A stretch of DNA of 64,000 nucleotides. Origin: Dama dama (lineage: Eukaryota > Chordata > Mammalia > Artiodactyla > Cervidae). The stretch lies in the NCBI RefSeq assembly GCF_033118175.1, contig NC_083685.1, forward strand, positions 127,716,501-127,780,500, given 5' to 3'. Below the pieces are notes generated by a model. That model searched no databases. It was not told the DNA's origin and saw nothing but the letters and a program-made list of their open reading frames with translations. Shown here piece by piece: positions 54,420-64,000 of the stretch; within the stretch, counting starts at the first letter, position 1, and every line of letters starts with the position of its first letter. A program made the translations under genes and the position numbers.

Positions 54420-54575
54420 GCAACTTGATGGGAAGTTTCTGACCCTGAAGCCAGAAGGCTCAGGTTCTGCCTGTTACCAACTGAGTGACCTTGAGCAAGA
54501 CACTTGTCTTTGGGGCCTCCGTGTCTTAGATATAAGATGGGGATAATCAATACCTATGGCTTTATAGAGTTCAAA
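54420..54575 (+). mobile_element. MIR SINE
   Basis: CCTGAAGCCAGAAGGCTCAGG, AACTGAGTGACCTTGAGCAAGAC and TAAGATGGGGATAATCAATACC are the sense MIR order. Confidence 0.8.
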
Positions 54576-54614
54576 AGGGAAAACACAAGAAACCCATTTT
54601 CTACATTATCTGAC

Positions 54615-54975
54615 TTACTGTTGTTCAGTCGTTCAGTCGTGTCCCACTCTTTGCGACCCCATGGACTGCAGCACGCCAGGCTCCTCTGTCCTCCACTATC
54701 TCCACGAGTTTGCTCAGACTCAAGTCCATTGAGTTGGTGATGCCACTCAACCACCTCATCCTCTGTCGTCCCCTTCTCCTCCCACCTTCAATGTTTCCCA
54801 GCATCAGGGTCTTTACCAATGAGTCAGCTCTTTGCATCAGATGGCCAAAGTGTCAGAGCTTCAGCTTCCGCATCAGTCCTTCCCATGAACATTCAGGACT
54901 GATATCCTTTAGGATGGACTGGCTGGATCTCCTTGCAGTTTAAGGGACTCTCAGGCGTCTTCTCCAGTACCATAG
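54615..54975 (-). mobile_element. BovB 3' part, antisense
   Basis: TACTGTTGTTCAGTCGTTCAG to GGCGTCTTCTCCAGTACC. It covers the ORF2 C-terminal region on the minus strand with intact runs (LSKLVEIVEDRGAW-like). Confidence 0.92.
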
Positions 54976-55925
54976 AACACCCTCCCATTTCTCAAAGAGG
55001 ACAAAGTGAATCCCAGGCTTCAGGCACCCAACACACAGAAGATGGGTGAGAATCGCAGCAGGGGCATGGGGTGGGTGTGTGTGTGTGGGGTGCCTGATCC
55101 TGCAGAGCATGAGGTCAGGCTGCCAGCGAGGACTAATGAGAAGGTTCGGCCCAAATTCTGGAGTCTTCCAGGAGGGCTCCCTGAGCGAGGAGGCGGGGGA
55201 GGCGGCGGCTTCCTGAAACAGCCTGCCAACCCGGTGCTGCAGCTGCTCGCTGGAGCACTGGCCCGCGAGCTGTTTGTTTTGGCCCTATGCGCCACACGGG
55301 AACAGTAGTAGTAGGATGGCGTGGGGGGTAGGGGGCGGCAGGGGCGGGGCAGGGGCGCCCCGTGCAGTTTCCACAGAGAGAAGAGTTCTCTTTCCAGGCC
55401 GTGTCGGGCCTCGGGCTGCCTGGAGGAGCCGGCTGGGACTGGGGTTTGAGCTGCCGGCTGGGCGGACAGGCAGGATGCTGGGGCTGAGTGTGGACAGCTG
55501 CGTGGTCAGTGCAGAGGTGGGCAACAGGCCGGATGGAAGTAAAGCAAGCATCCATGGAGAGCCAGATGCTGGCTTTTTGTGTTTGGGTTTTTTTTTTTTT
55601 TTTTTGGTCTGTCTCCATTTGGATTGAGTTTTCATGGGATGGTGAAGGGCTTGTGGCTGGTGGGCACATGGGTGCTCTTGGCCCAGAGAGGAGATGACCT
55701 TGAATGAGGGAGGAGGAACAATATGGCCAGGAGATGGCCCTGGGAAACGCAGAGGATCCAACAGGCGCTTCCAGATGTCACTCTTACGGAGGCAGGCTGG
55801 GACCTGGGACCCTTTAGCTGCAGCGCTTGCACCTGGACAAATGTCTCCTCCAGCAACAAAATGCAAAGAAACTACTAGGGACTAAAAATAACTGCGTGCA
55901 CGTGCGTTTGTGGCAGATTCTGAAT
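54976..55925. other. GC-rich unique stretch
   Basis: Gly/Pro-rich frames on both strands, e.g. 55133-55866 minus, are composition effects. A T17 run at about 55589 and CpG density near 55190-55450 are notable. No repeat or exon was recognised. Confidence 0.35.
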
Positions 55926-56036
55926 GATAACCCACTCCAGTGTTCTTGCCCGGAAAATCCCAGGGACAGGGGAGGCTGGCGGGCTCCAGTCCATGGGGTC
56001 GCAAAGAGTCGGACACAACCGAGTGACTAAACCATC
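55926..56036 (+). mobile_element. Bov-A monomer
   Basis: GATAACCCACTCCAGTGTTC to GTCGGACACAACCGAGTGAC. Headless. Confidence 0.88.
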
Positions 56037-56042
56037 ACAACC

Positions 56043-56400
56043 ATCATAGCATAACAAGATACAAAAAGACCAAAAAGTCCAACTGCCACTTCTGAAGAGC
56101 TAGGAGCAAAATCAGGGTCCTGTGCGTGCCCACCGCACATAACACCATGAAATCGGTGGACAAACCACCTAAGCTCCTCCTCCAGCCTGACCCCTGGACA
56201 CACCCCTCCCCCCCCACCCCTCCCCCCCCATAAAGGGAACCGGCTCCCCCCACCAGCTCGGGAAACAAGCAAGAGGACAAGTTGTTTCTTTTCTCTCCCT
56301 CCTGCAGCAGCAGGGGCCCCCGAAAAGCCTTGCCTGAATTTCTTGTCTGGCTTCTGCTCAATGTCTACGGGTTACGAAAGGCCGAGAACCCTGGTTGGGA
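56043..56400 (+). mobile_element. Old endogenous retrovirus LTR
   Basis: Layout fits a ruminant ERV LTR: a U3-like stretch, a TATA-like CATAAAG at 56229-56235 after a C-rich box, an R/U5-like CTCTCCCTCCTGCAGCAGC, then GCCTTGCCTGAATTTCTTG. The expected AATAAA before GCCTTGCC is disrupted (reads CGAAAAG). No internal gag, pol or env sequence flanks it, so it is probably a solo or truncated LTR. Ends are uncertain. Confidence 0.6.
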
Positions 56401-57107
56401 ACATAACCACTTTTAACTTTGTTTGCAATAATACAGTAAGATATCTTCAGTGCCTGTGTGCACTTTGCATATTTTACAACATGATTACATACATAATCTC
56501 ACTCTGTCTTTTAAAAATTAATTTAAAAAATAACTTTAGGGATGATGACCCTAAAGCTTGTGATGTTCAGATAAGATGGATCATGCAGATAAAATGACCA
56601 AGAGAGAAAATGTGCACAAAGACCTCTCTGCCTCTAAGCCTGGCATCTTAGAAGCACTGTTATGCTGTACCAGGGGCTGATCATCACTTTCTAGCCAGTT
56701 TTACAGTGCATCCCAAGGACCAGGCAGGGATGAGACCAGTGAAGGGTGGGAGACACTGTGTATAATCCTATGAAGGGGAGAAATTGGGGTGAAACCAAAG
56801 GAAGGCTTGATGACTTCCACTCCAGATCCTGGGAATATTCTCCAGTATCTTGGAGAAACAGCATCTCTTTGAGCCCATCTTGATCTGCGGGAAGAATTTG
56901 ATTTCTTTCGGTGTTGCTGGGCCAGACGGAAAAGAGGGCTAAGCCAGGCAGCAGAAGACAACCTGTTGCCTCCAGTTCCTTGAGGGGAGTTGCTGAAGCT
57001 GACTGGGATCTCACGTGTGGGGAACAGCTCTGAGATGCCAGACTCTTGCCCCTGGGCAGAGCTGACTAAGGAAGCCCCACATTGTGTCTGCCCCAAACAG
57101 CAGACTA
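56401..57107. other. Unique sequence, nothing recognised
   Basis: Minus-strand frames at 56691-57096 show no recognised domain. Confidence 0.4.
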
Positions 57108-57450
57108 GGGCTTCCCTGGTAGCTCAGGAGTTAAGAATCCAACTCCCAACGCAGGAGATAACGGGTTCGATCCCTGACCCAGGAAGAGCCCCAATCTCTG
57201 ATCTGGGAAGATCCCACAAGCCTCACAGCAACTAAGCCTGTGTACCACAACTACTGAGCTAGTGCTCTGAGCCCTTGAGCTAAAATTACCGAGCCCGTGT
57301 GCCACAACTGCTGAAGCCCGTGTGCCCAAGAGCCTGTGCTCTGCAACAAGAGCCGCCTCCACTCACTTCAACGAGAGAAAACCCCACGCAGCAGTGAAGA
57401 GCTAGCCCAGACGAAGATAAATAAATAAATGAAATTTTTTGAAAAAGAAA
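57108..57450 (+). mobile_element. Long CHR-type SINE
   Basis: Head GGGCTTCCCTGGTAGCTCAG with B-box GGTTCGATCCC, body with repeated CACAACTACTGAG-type units, and AGATAAATAAATAAATG tail. A second GGGAAGATCCCAC follows an internal duplication near 57188-57215. Confidence 0.92.
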
Positions 57451-58145
57451 AGAACTTCCTGGTCCTGGTCCCTTGGTGATGTACCTTGTGGTCCCTCCGG
57501 GGGAAATCCACATCCAGGAAGGACTTTTCAACTTTGCTTTCTCGGAAGAATTCAAAACAGCTGGGAGGGGAAGCAGCCATGTTGGGGGTTGTTGATGGGG
57601 GCGCACTGAGAATGAGTGAGGGTGGGGGTGGAGTGAAGATCGGCTGCTGCAACATGCAAGGAGACCCCCAGCTGAGTCTGCAGCCTCCTCACTTCCGGTC
57701 ACCACGGTGGGTCCCTTCGGCCTGCCCAGCCACCGGCTGCTCCCTGCAGAAAGGCTGACTGCCCTCCCCTCCTCTGACTTGCAGGCTTTAGCCCAGAGCC
57801 TGACCCCAGCCTGCCACACGGCTGACATCTCCCCCCACCGCACCCCCGCTCCTTCCTCTGGTCTCTCTCTCTGTCTCAGAGAGGGGGTTTCAAAACTGAG
57901 AGGTTAACACACCCTTGGCAAGTGCTGAGAAGAGGGAAATGTGTTTGACACATGCTCACCCCAGAGCAGGGAGGGCTCCCAGCAGGATACAATTAATGAC
58001 CAAGGGGGAGGCGGGGATTGCAACAATATGGGGTTTATTTTTCCCCTCCCCATATCCCCCTGTTCCTGGACTTTGGCAACATTTCATGATGAAAAGAAGA
58101 GCATCCCAACTTTCTGTAAATAAATAACTGGGGTTCATTGGTTTC
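57451..58145. other. Unique sequence, nothing recognised
   Basis: No supported element. Confidence 0.4.
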
Positions 58146-58357
58146 AGGGCTTCCCTGGTGGCTCGGTGGTAAAGAATCCGCCTGTGATGCAGGAGATGAG
58201 GATTCGATCCCTGGGTGGGGAAGATCCCCTGGAGAAGGGAATGGCAACCCACTCCAGTATTCTTGCCTGGAGAATCTCTCGGACAGGGGAGCCTGGTGAG
58301 CTGCAGTCCATGGGGTCACAAAGAGTCAGACAGGACTGAACCGACTGAGCACAGCCG
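58146..58357 (+). mobile_element. Bov-tA SINE
   Basis: GGGCTTCCCTGGTGGCTCGG, GATTCGATCCC and Bov-A tail to GACAGGACTGAACCGACTGAGC. Confidence 0.93.
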
Positions 58358-59802
58358 TGGAGATCCAAGGATTTGAGAGGAAAATGGGCTTCTAAGTGGG
58401 AAACCAGCGGAAGGGCGCTGGGAAAGGTCCCTCAGGTTTAATTTTTTGAGCCCCCTGGCTACTTTATAAAAAGACAGAGAGAAGTGAAGCAGGATCATTA
58501 AAGTTATCAGAAACTGTTTAAAGTTGGGCTAAGTAATCCACCGGCATCTAAAGCTTGACAGGAGGCCAGCATCCAAAATGGGAACAGGACTTTCTGTTTC
58601 ACATCTTAATAGGTAAGTTTGGTTCCTGGGCATCGTAAGACCACGGAAAGTCAAAATCCTACTCCTTTGGGGAAAATCACAAAAGGCTTTCTTAAGCCAT
58701 AAGGTCATGATGAGTTATTGCTCCCATGGGTCAGGCATGTATATCCTACCAGCTGTTAAAGAAGCTGAATGTAGATAGAAAAAAAACCAGGAATCCCTAG
58801 TTCTTTTTTTTCCCCCAGTATCCTTTAGGAAAGAAAAAATAAAGGAAATAAAAGAAGAAAATGAAATGGGATCATAGCATGTTCAAGGGAAATCAAATTC
58901 AGGATGATCAGAAGAACTCTGAATTTGTGGACAAGTTGGAAGAAATTTTAGGGACATCTGTTTTTAGAGGCATAAGTTAAGCCACGGACCTTGCTTGATA
59001 GCTGTTTGTTCCCGTCAGCACCTGTGAGACCCCCTTGTGCTTCTCGACCACCTTGGGAGGATAAGTAAGGCAGACTTTTCAAATCTCCATTTCATCAGGA
59101 AGAGGGACAAGCAAAACCCTGAGAGAATGAAAATGACTTGAACAAGTACCGTGGCTTCCAGCCCGTAGGGTTGAGCCTAGAGGCCGGTCTGGTTTTGCTC
59201 GTTTGCTGTCCTCCCGTGCAGTTCTCTTCCTTCAGCCGTGATGCTCTGGAGTAGAGAGATGACCTACTCGATTTTATGAAGATAAAGTGAGGAGTGCCTA
59301 ATGAAGCCAAGCCAGGAAGGTCTTGGGGTCCCAGTCCTTCCCCTTCACTGCCCTCCTCTCTCCTCCTCTCGGGGCAGGCGTCCCTGGAAGCTAGGTGTAT
59401 CAGGTGCCCAGCTGTGCGCTTAGCACTCAGCATGATGCACGCTGCACACGTAGACGACCTTGGGGAGAAGGAGACAGGGGCCTTGGACATTGCTCTCCCA
59501 TCCCGCTTCTTCACTGTCCTGCGGGATGTCCACTCAGCTCTTGGAAGCATGCTTCCTTCGTTTGTTTTACCAGGATCTTTCTAGGTACAACGCAGAAGCT
59601 AAGGTTGGGTCATCAGGGTGTGCACTCTGAGAGCTTGGGCCAAGGCAACTACCTCCAAGTCAAAAACACAGGAAATTTCACAGACCCCATTGGCACTGGG
59701 AGAACCAGTGGCGGGTGGGAAGGCACATTTGGAAGTGCCCCAAGTCAGGCCTGACATTGGGAGTTGCAACATGACTATTGACCCGTGCCAAGTGCTTCTG
59801 AG
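58358..59802. other. Unique sequence, nothing recognised
   Basis: About 1.4 kb. A-rich runs near 58835-58865 and a minus-strand frame at 59095-59550 without any domain. Confidence 0.4.
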
Positions 59803-60475
59803 TTGTTGTTCAGTTGCTAAGTTGTGTCTGACTCTTTGTGACCCAATGGACGGCAGCACACAGGGCCTCCCTGTCCTTCACTATCTCCCTGAGTTTGCTC
59901 CAATTCATGCCCATCAAGTCAGTGATGCCATCCAGCCATCTCATCCTCTGTCATCCCCTTCTCCTCCCGCCTTCAATCTTTCCCAGCATCAGGGTCTTTT
60001 CAAATGAGTCAGTTCTTCACATCAGGTGGCCAAAGTATTGGAGGTTCAGCTTCAGCATCAGTCCTTCCAGCGAATATTCAGGACTGATCTCCTTTACGAT
60101 GGACTGGTTGGATCTCTTTGCAGCCCAAGGGACTCTCAAGAGTCTTCTCTAGCACCACAGTTCAAAAGCATCAATCTTCAGCACCTAACCTTCCTTTGGA
60201 GAAGGAAATGGCAACCCACTCCAGTGTTCTTGCCTGGAGAATCCCAGGGACGGTGAAGCCTGGTGGGCTGCCATCTATGGGGTTGCACAGAGTCAGACAC
60301 TACTGAAGTGACTTAGCAGTAGCAGCAGCAACCTTCTTAATGGTCCAACTCGCACATCTGCACATGACTACTGGAAAATCTATAGCTTTGACTATGTGGA
60401 CCTTTGTCCACAAAGTGGTGTCTCTGCTTTTTAATGCACTGTCTAGGTTTGTCATAGCTTTTCTTCCAAGGAGTC
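59803..60475 (-). mobile_element. BovB 3' part, antisense, split by Bov-A
   Basis: GAGTTGTTGTTCAGTTGCTAAG to CATAGCTTTTCTTCCAAGG. The ORF2 C-terminal coding sequence on the minus strand is interrupted by the Bov-A insertion at about 60194-60329. Confidence 0.93.
60194..60329 (+). mobile_element. Bov-A monomer nested in BovB
   Basis: GGAGAAGGAAATGGCAACCC to GACACTACTGAAGTGACTTAGC plus an AGCAGCAGC run. AACCTTC at 60187-60193 and 60330-60336 is the likely short target-site duplication. Confidence 0.9.
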
Positions 60476-60954
60476 CCTGTCCCTTATTTGAGGACCAGGT
60501 AAGGCTTGATAGCTTCGAGTTGAAGGAGGTTCCTAAGTGAAAGCCTTTTAAAGGACTATCACGGTTTCGTGGGCAGAGGGTGATGGTGGTGGGGCCCGTG
60601 GAAGAAATCCGCATTCCTCCCTGCCCATCCCTCCCCTTGTCCACTCCGGTCACGTCTCCTCCCTTCCCCCACGTGACAGTGGCGGTCACAGGAAAGCCTT
60701 CCACAAATATTAGCTCAGCCTGGACCTGGTCTCAGGACCTCTCCCTCCCAGGGTCATCCCAGGCTCTGGGGAGGCCAGCCCTCTGGTGCCTGGCACCCTG
60801 CAGAGACTGATAGAATTCCAGAGCTGGGAGTGACTTTAAAATTCATATTGTTCAACCTCCCCTCCTGGGAGGCAGGACAGGGTGCCCCACCCCCTGGCCC
60901 TAGGCCCCCTCCGTTTCTCCATCATCATCTGTATCCTTTTCACCCCCTTCAGTA
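60476..60954. other. Unique sequence, nothing recognised
   Basis: AGAATTCCAGAGCTGGGAGTGAC at about 60812 recalls an old mammalian repeat that I cannot name. Confidence 0.35.
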
Positions 60955-61330
60955 TATAAAGAGCTATTTTAGGTGCCCCTGAGCTTTTCCACAGTGGAAG
61001 TTGAACAAAACTACCATGGGTGGGACAAATCCATAACCTTAATCTTGGCTCTTGAAGTGAGAGCTGCTTGAATACATCGTGCTGTTTATGCAAATCCCAT
61101 GCAAATCAGGGTGACTGGATTAACTGGGAAAGAAAAAAAAATAGCATGATGTGTCTGAGCCTTCCTAGCAGTCTGGTTGGCTCCAGAAAAGATAATTTTT
61201 TATTTTCTAAAGTGCTGTTTTCTATTAGAAACTTCTCTTCTGCCCTGGGAGCCTTAGCCAGTACCCCAAGTTGGCTCCTTCCATGCACCGAACTCTTGTG
61301 TGAACAGGGAGGTTTGTTTTAGGCTCTGTC
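60955..61330. promoter_or_regulatory. Unique stretch with paired POU octamers
   Basis: Two perfect ATGCAAAT octamers at 61088-61095 and 61099-61106, 11 bp apart, are followed by GGATTAA at about 61117. AAGATAATTTTTTATTTTC follows. No repeat or convincing frame. Candidate conserved enhancer; inference from motifs only. Confidence 0.35.
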
Positions 61331-61880
61331 AACGGGGCCTTGTTGGAAGGTGCCACACCTTAGGCAGGCTTGCCAAGGTCTCAGTGGGAGCTGAGCATGG
61401 GGAAGTGGCTGGCAGTGACCAGGGAGGGCCCGGTCCAGGGACGTTTGCTCAGCCAGATTCGGGGTGTCTCCCCATAACCTGTGCAGATGAAGAGTCTTCT
61501 TTCGGGGTGGGAATCTGTTTGTCAGATCCTGAATGTCCTACTTGAAAACACAGTCAGTTGCCATTTGACATACTTAGAGACACCAACTCAGCCACTCAGC
61601 TTGCATATTTATGCAAAACAAATGCAAATGAGTCCATTGAACCCTTTGTCTGTCTCCTGCCAAGCTGGGAACATGGGTCTCCTGACAACCTCCTCCTCCA
61701 AGCCTTTATCCTCTCCAGAAGAGTTTTTCTAATTAGGGCATGGAGCCTCTGAAACGTGGCTTGCTAAGTGAAATTCAACTCAATAAATATGATGATTGTA
61801 CTCCTACTAAGTGCAAAGCACTGGGTTAGGCTCTTGGCAGGTAGTAAAGAAGAAAAAAATCTATTTATTTTTCTTGAAGA
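61331..61880. other. Unique sequence with a third octamer
   Basis: ATGCAAAT recurs at 61622-61629, 12 bp after TATGCAAAAC, and CCCTTTGTCTG (SOX/TCF-like) lies at about 61642. The last 100 bp resemble an old antisense L2 (CTACTAAGTGCAAAGCACTGGG). Confidence 0.35.
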
Positions 61881-61891
61881 GCTCATGACCT

Positions 61892-62466
61892 TTTTTCAAA
61901 ATTAAATTTTATTTTTTTATGAAAGTATAGTTGATGGACAATGTTGTGCCGATCTCTCTTGTACAGTACAGTGACTCAGTTATACACGCATTTATTCCCC
62001 CAAATGGGCAGAAGAACCTTAATAGACATTTCTCCAAAGAAGACATACAGATGGCCAGCAGGCATGTGAAAAGACGCTCAACATCACTAATTGTTAGAGA
62101 AATGCACATCAAAACGCCAGTGAGGTACAACCTCACACCAGCCAGAAGGGTCATCATGACAGAGTCTACAAATAACAAATGCTGGAGAGGGAGTGGGGAA
62201 AAGGGAACCCTCCCACACTGCTGGTGGGAACGTAAGCTGGTGCAGCCGCTAAGGAAAACAGTAGGGAGGTTCCACAGGGAACTAAAAATAGAGCTACCAT
62301 ATGATCCAGCCATCCCCCTCGTTGGGAATACACCCAGACAAAACTGGCACTCAGAAACATACATGCACCCCTGTGTTCATAGCAGAACCATTCACAGTAG
62401 CCAGGACACGGAAACAACCTACACGTCCAGACAGTAATGCGTGGTAGGCGTATACAATGGAATACT
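61892..62466 (-). mobile_element. L1 3' insertion with 5' inversion
   Basis: 61892 to about 62000 is the L1 3' terminus, antisense, starting with a T-rich tail. From about 62003 the sequence switches to L1 ORF2 3' region on the plus strand (AATGGGCAGAAGAACC to ATACAATGGAATACTG). GCTCATGACCT at 61881-61891 and GCTCATGATCT at 62467-62477 flank the whole, so it is one event. A plus-strand frame remains open for 168 codons, but it is an ORF2 remnant. Confidence 0.9.
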
Positions 62467-62479
62467 GCTCATGATCTCT

Positions 62480-63000
62480 TCTAATGAGATTTCCAGCTCT
62501 GGTTACTTTCTCATTCAATCATCCATTCAACACATGGTATTTTGGGCACCCACTGGGTGCCAGGCCTTCAGCTCAGCATTGGGGATACAGCCGGGAACAA
62601 GTATGAGAAAGTTCCTGCTCTAGGTGAGCTTACATCTTAAAATTGATGAGACAGATGAGAACGGGATAGTGACGAATAAAATAAGATAATTATGAGTCGT
62701 AAAAAGGGCCCAGAAAAAAAGGAACAGAGTGGTTTTACTAGGATAGAAATGTGCTGGTGACCAGTTTGGTAAAATTGTCTACCAGTTAAATCTTCTTTTT
62801 TAAGATATTTTTTTAATGTGGACCATTTTGAGTCTTTACTGAATCTGTTACAAAATCCCTTCTGTTTTATGTTCTGTTTTTTTGGCTGGGAGGCTCGTGG
62901 AACCTTAGCTCCCCAACCAGAGATCGCACCCGCATCCCCCGCCTTGGAAGGCAAAGTCCCAACCACTGGAGCACCAAGGAAGTCCCTAAATCTTCTTTTG
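62480..63000 (-). mobile_element. L2 3' end, antisense, with nested SINE
   Basis: CATTCAACACATGGTATTTTGG, CACCCACTGGGTGCCAGGCC, GGGGATACAGCCGGGAAC and TGAGCTTACATCTTAAAATTG are antisense L2. The right part is interrupted by the SINE at 62800-62986. Confidence 0.8.
62800..62986 (-). mobile_element. CHR-type SINE with perfect 13-bp target-site duplication
   Basis: TAAATCTTCTTTT at 62787-62799 is repeated exactly at 62987-62999. The inverted family tail (TTTACTGAATCTGTTAC), TTGGCTGGGAGGC and GCACCAAGGAAGTCCC head are visible. Confidence 0.95.
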
Positions 63001-63109
63001 AAGCGAATGAAGAGCAGTTACACAAAATGGCAAAGTACAGAAGGTAATTTTGTTTATCCACCCCATCGGCATCTTCGTTTGTCTTAATTGGAATAACGAT
63101 GTTCCGTCC

Positions 63110-64000
63110 TTTAATGAATTTGTTAAGGATTGACTGAGTGCCTACTCCGGACAGGAAGTGTTCTCAGCACTGTGGATTCAGTGTTGGACAGAGCAAGCCA
63201 AGCGCCTGCTCTCACTGGGCACATGCAGATACACACACATGGGTAGGACACACCCCGTGATGTGTACAAGAGGGCAGAGAGGGGTAAGCGGGGCAGGGCT
63301 GGTGGGCGTGGGCTGACGGGCCGATGGCAATGGTGGCGTTTGAATGAAGCGCAGCCCAGGGGATCAGCACAGCAGAGGTGAGAGGTCTAACGGACCTAGT
63401 GTGTTTGAGGGACAGCGGGATGCCTTTTGCAGCTGGTTGCGGCTGGGAAGGGAGAAAGTGGAGTGAGGCAAGATGGCCCAGGTGAGAAGAGAAGGACCAA
63501 GGCGAGATGTTGAGAGTTTAATTATAAATGCGGTGGGACACTCTTGGCAGATTTTGAGTAAGGGAGAGATCTGGTCTGATTGATGCCTTTGAAAAGATTA
63601 TTCATTAGCTGCTGAGCAGCGACTAGACAGTAGGAGGGTGAAGAGGAAGCTGGAGATGTAGAAGATGCTTGATTAGCTCAGGCACGAGGCAGCGGCTATT
63701 TTAATTAGAGGGACGACAGAGGAGCTCGTGGGAAGGAGAGCCCAGCCGTGTTTCCAAGGTCGAGTTCCCCTGACAAGTTCATGGATTGGATGTGGGGTGT
63801 GGCAGAAATTGAAGCGTCAAGAGTGACTCCCAGGTTTCTGTCTTGAGCAACTGGATAAACAGTGATGTGGTTAATGCTGCGGGGAAAAGTTAGGGGAGGA
63901 ATGTCTTAAAGGGCATTAAGAGTTGTGTTGAAGATATAATGAAGGTTGAGAATGAGACATTCCTTGGCTGTCCGACGGGAGATGACAAGAAGGAAGCTGA
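63110..64000 (-). mobile_element. L2 LINE, antisense, runs off window
   Basis: CTGAGTGCCTACTCCGGACAGG, GACAAGTTCATGGATTGGATGTGGGG and GTGACTCCCAGGTTTCTG are antisense L2. At the right end the sequence passes from the 3' UTR into the reverse-transcriptase-encoding ORF2 region of this CR1-clade LINE. Frames are decayed. Confidence 0.75.

Noticed and set aside
55133..55866. Overlapping long minus-strand frames in GC-rich DNA
   Set aside because: Pro/Ser/Ala-rich, several frames open at once, no domain. A composition effect.
1..64000. CRISPR arrays, insertion sequences, operons, bacterial origins
   Set aside because: The DNA is mammalian. Spaced repeats are SINE copies and microsatellites.

Overview
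This is ruminant (bovid-type) nuclear DNA. The diagnostic evidence is the repeat content: dozens of tRNA-Glu-headed Bov-tA SINEs and their BovB-derived Bov-A tails, many 3' pieces of the BovB (RTE-clade) LINE, cetartiodactyl CHR-type SINEs and ruminant L1 3' ends. These lie over an older mammalian layer of MIR, L2, MER5A and ancient L1. Cattle, sheep and goat cannot be told apart by eye.

I found no exon, RNA gene or processed pseudogene that I can support. The longer open reading frames are of three kinds: frames inside Bov-tA or BovB copies, frames in GC-rich or low-complexity DNA, or short unassignable frames of 60-150 codons in unique sequence. The window is best described as a gene-poor intergenic or intronic tract.

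Layout. 1-6.1 kb: SINEs, a 5'-inverted BovB and MIRs. 6.1-6.45 kb: an isolated CpG-dense patch. 6.5-18 kb: unique DNA with scattered SINEs and an L1 carrying a nested BovB. 18-24 kb: L2, a hAT-like fossil, several L1 3' ends, MER5A and an L1 broken up by a SINE cluster. 23.9-28.2 kb: mostly unique. 28.4-31.2 kb: nested L1/L1, L1/SINE and BovB. 31.2-35.2 kb: unique with MIRs. 35.4-37.4 kb: a repeat-poor, GC/CpG-rich block, the best candidate regulatory region. 37.4-46.8 kb: dense L1/BovB/SINE nesting, including a BovB flanked by about 100-bp direct repeats. 46.8-53 kb: unique DNA with an RFX-like X-box, a TG/CG tract and a GATA-motif cluster. 53-60.5 kb: a CCA/ATC minisatellite, BovB, an old ERV LTR and a CHR SINE. 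60.5-64 kb: a POU-octamer-rich unique stretch, a 5'-inverted L1 and L2 running off the window end.

The main observations are mechanistic records of retrotransposition (inversions, nesting, target-site duplications) and several candidate non-coding regulatory patches. I see no new gene system, and none is claimed. Repeat family names are from memory of consensus features; no search was run.
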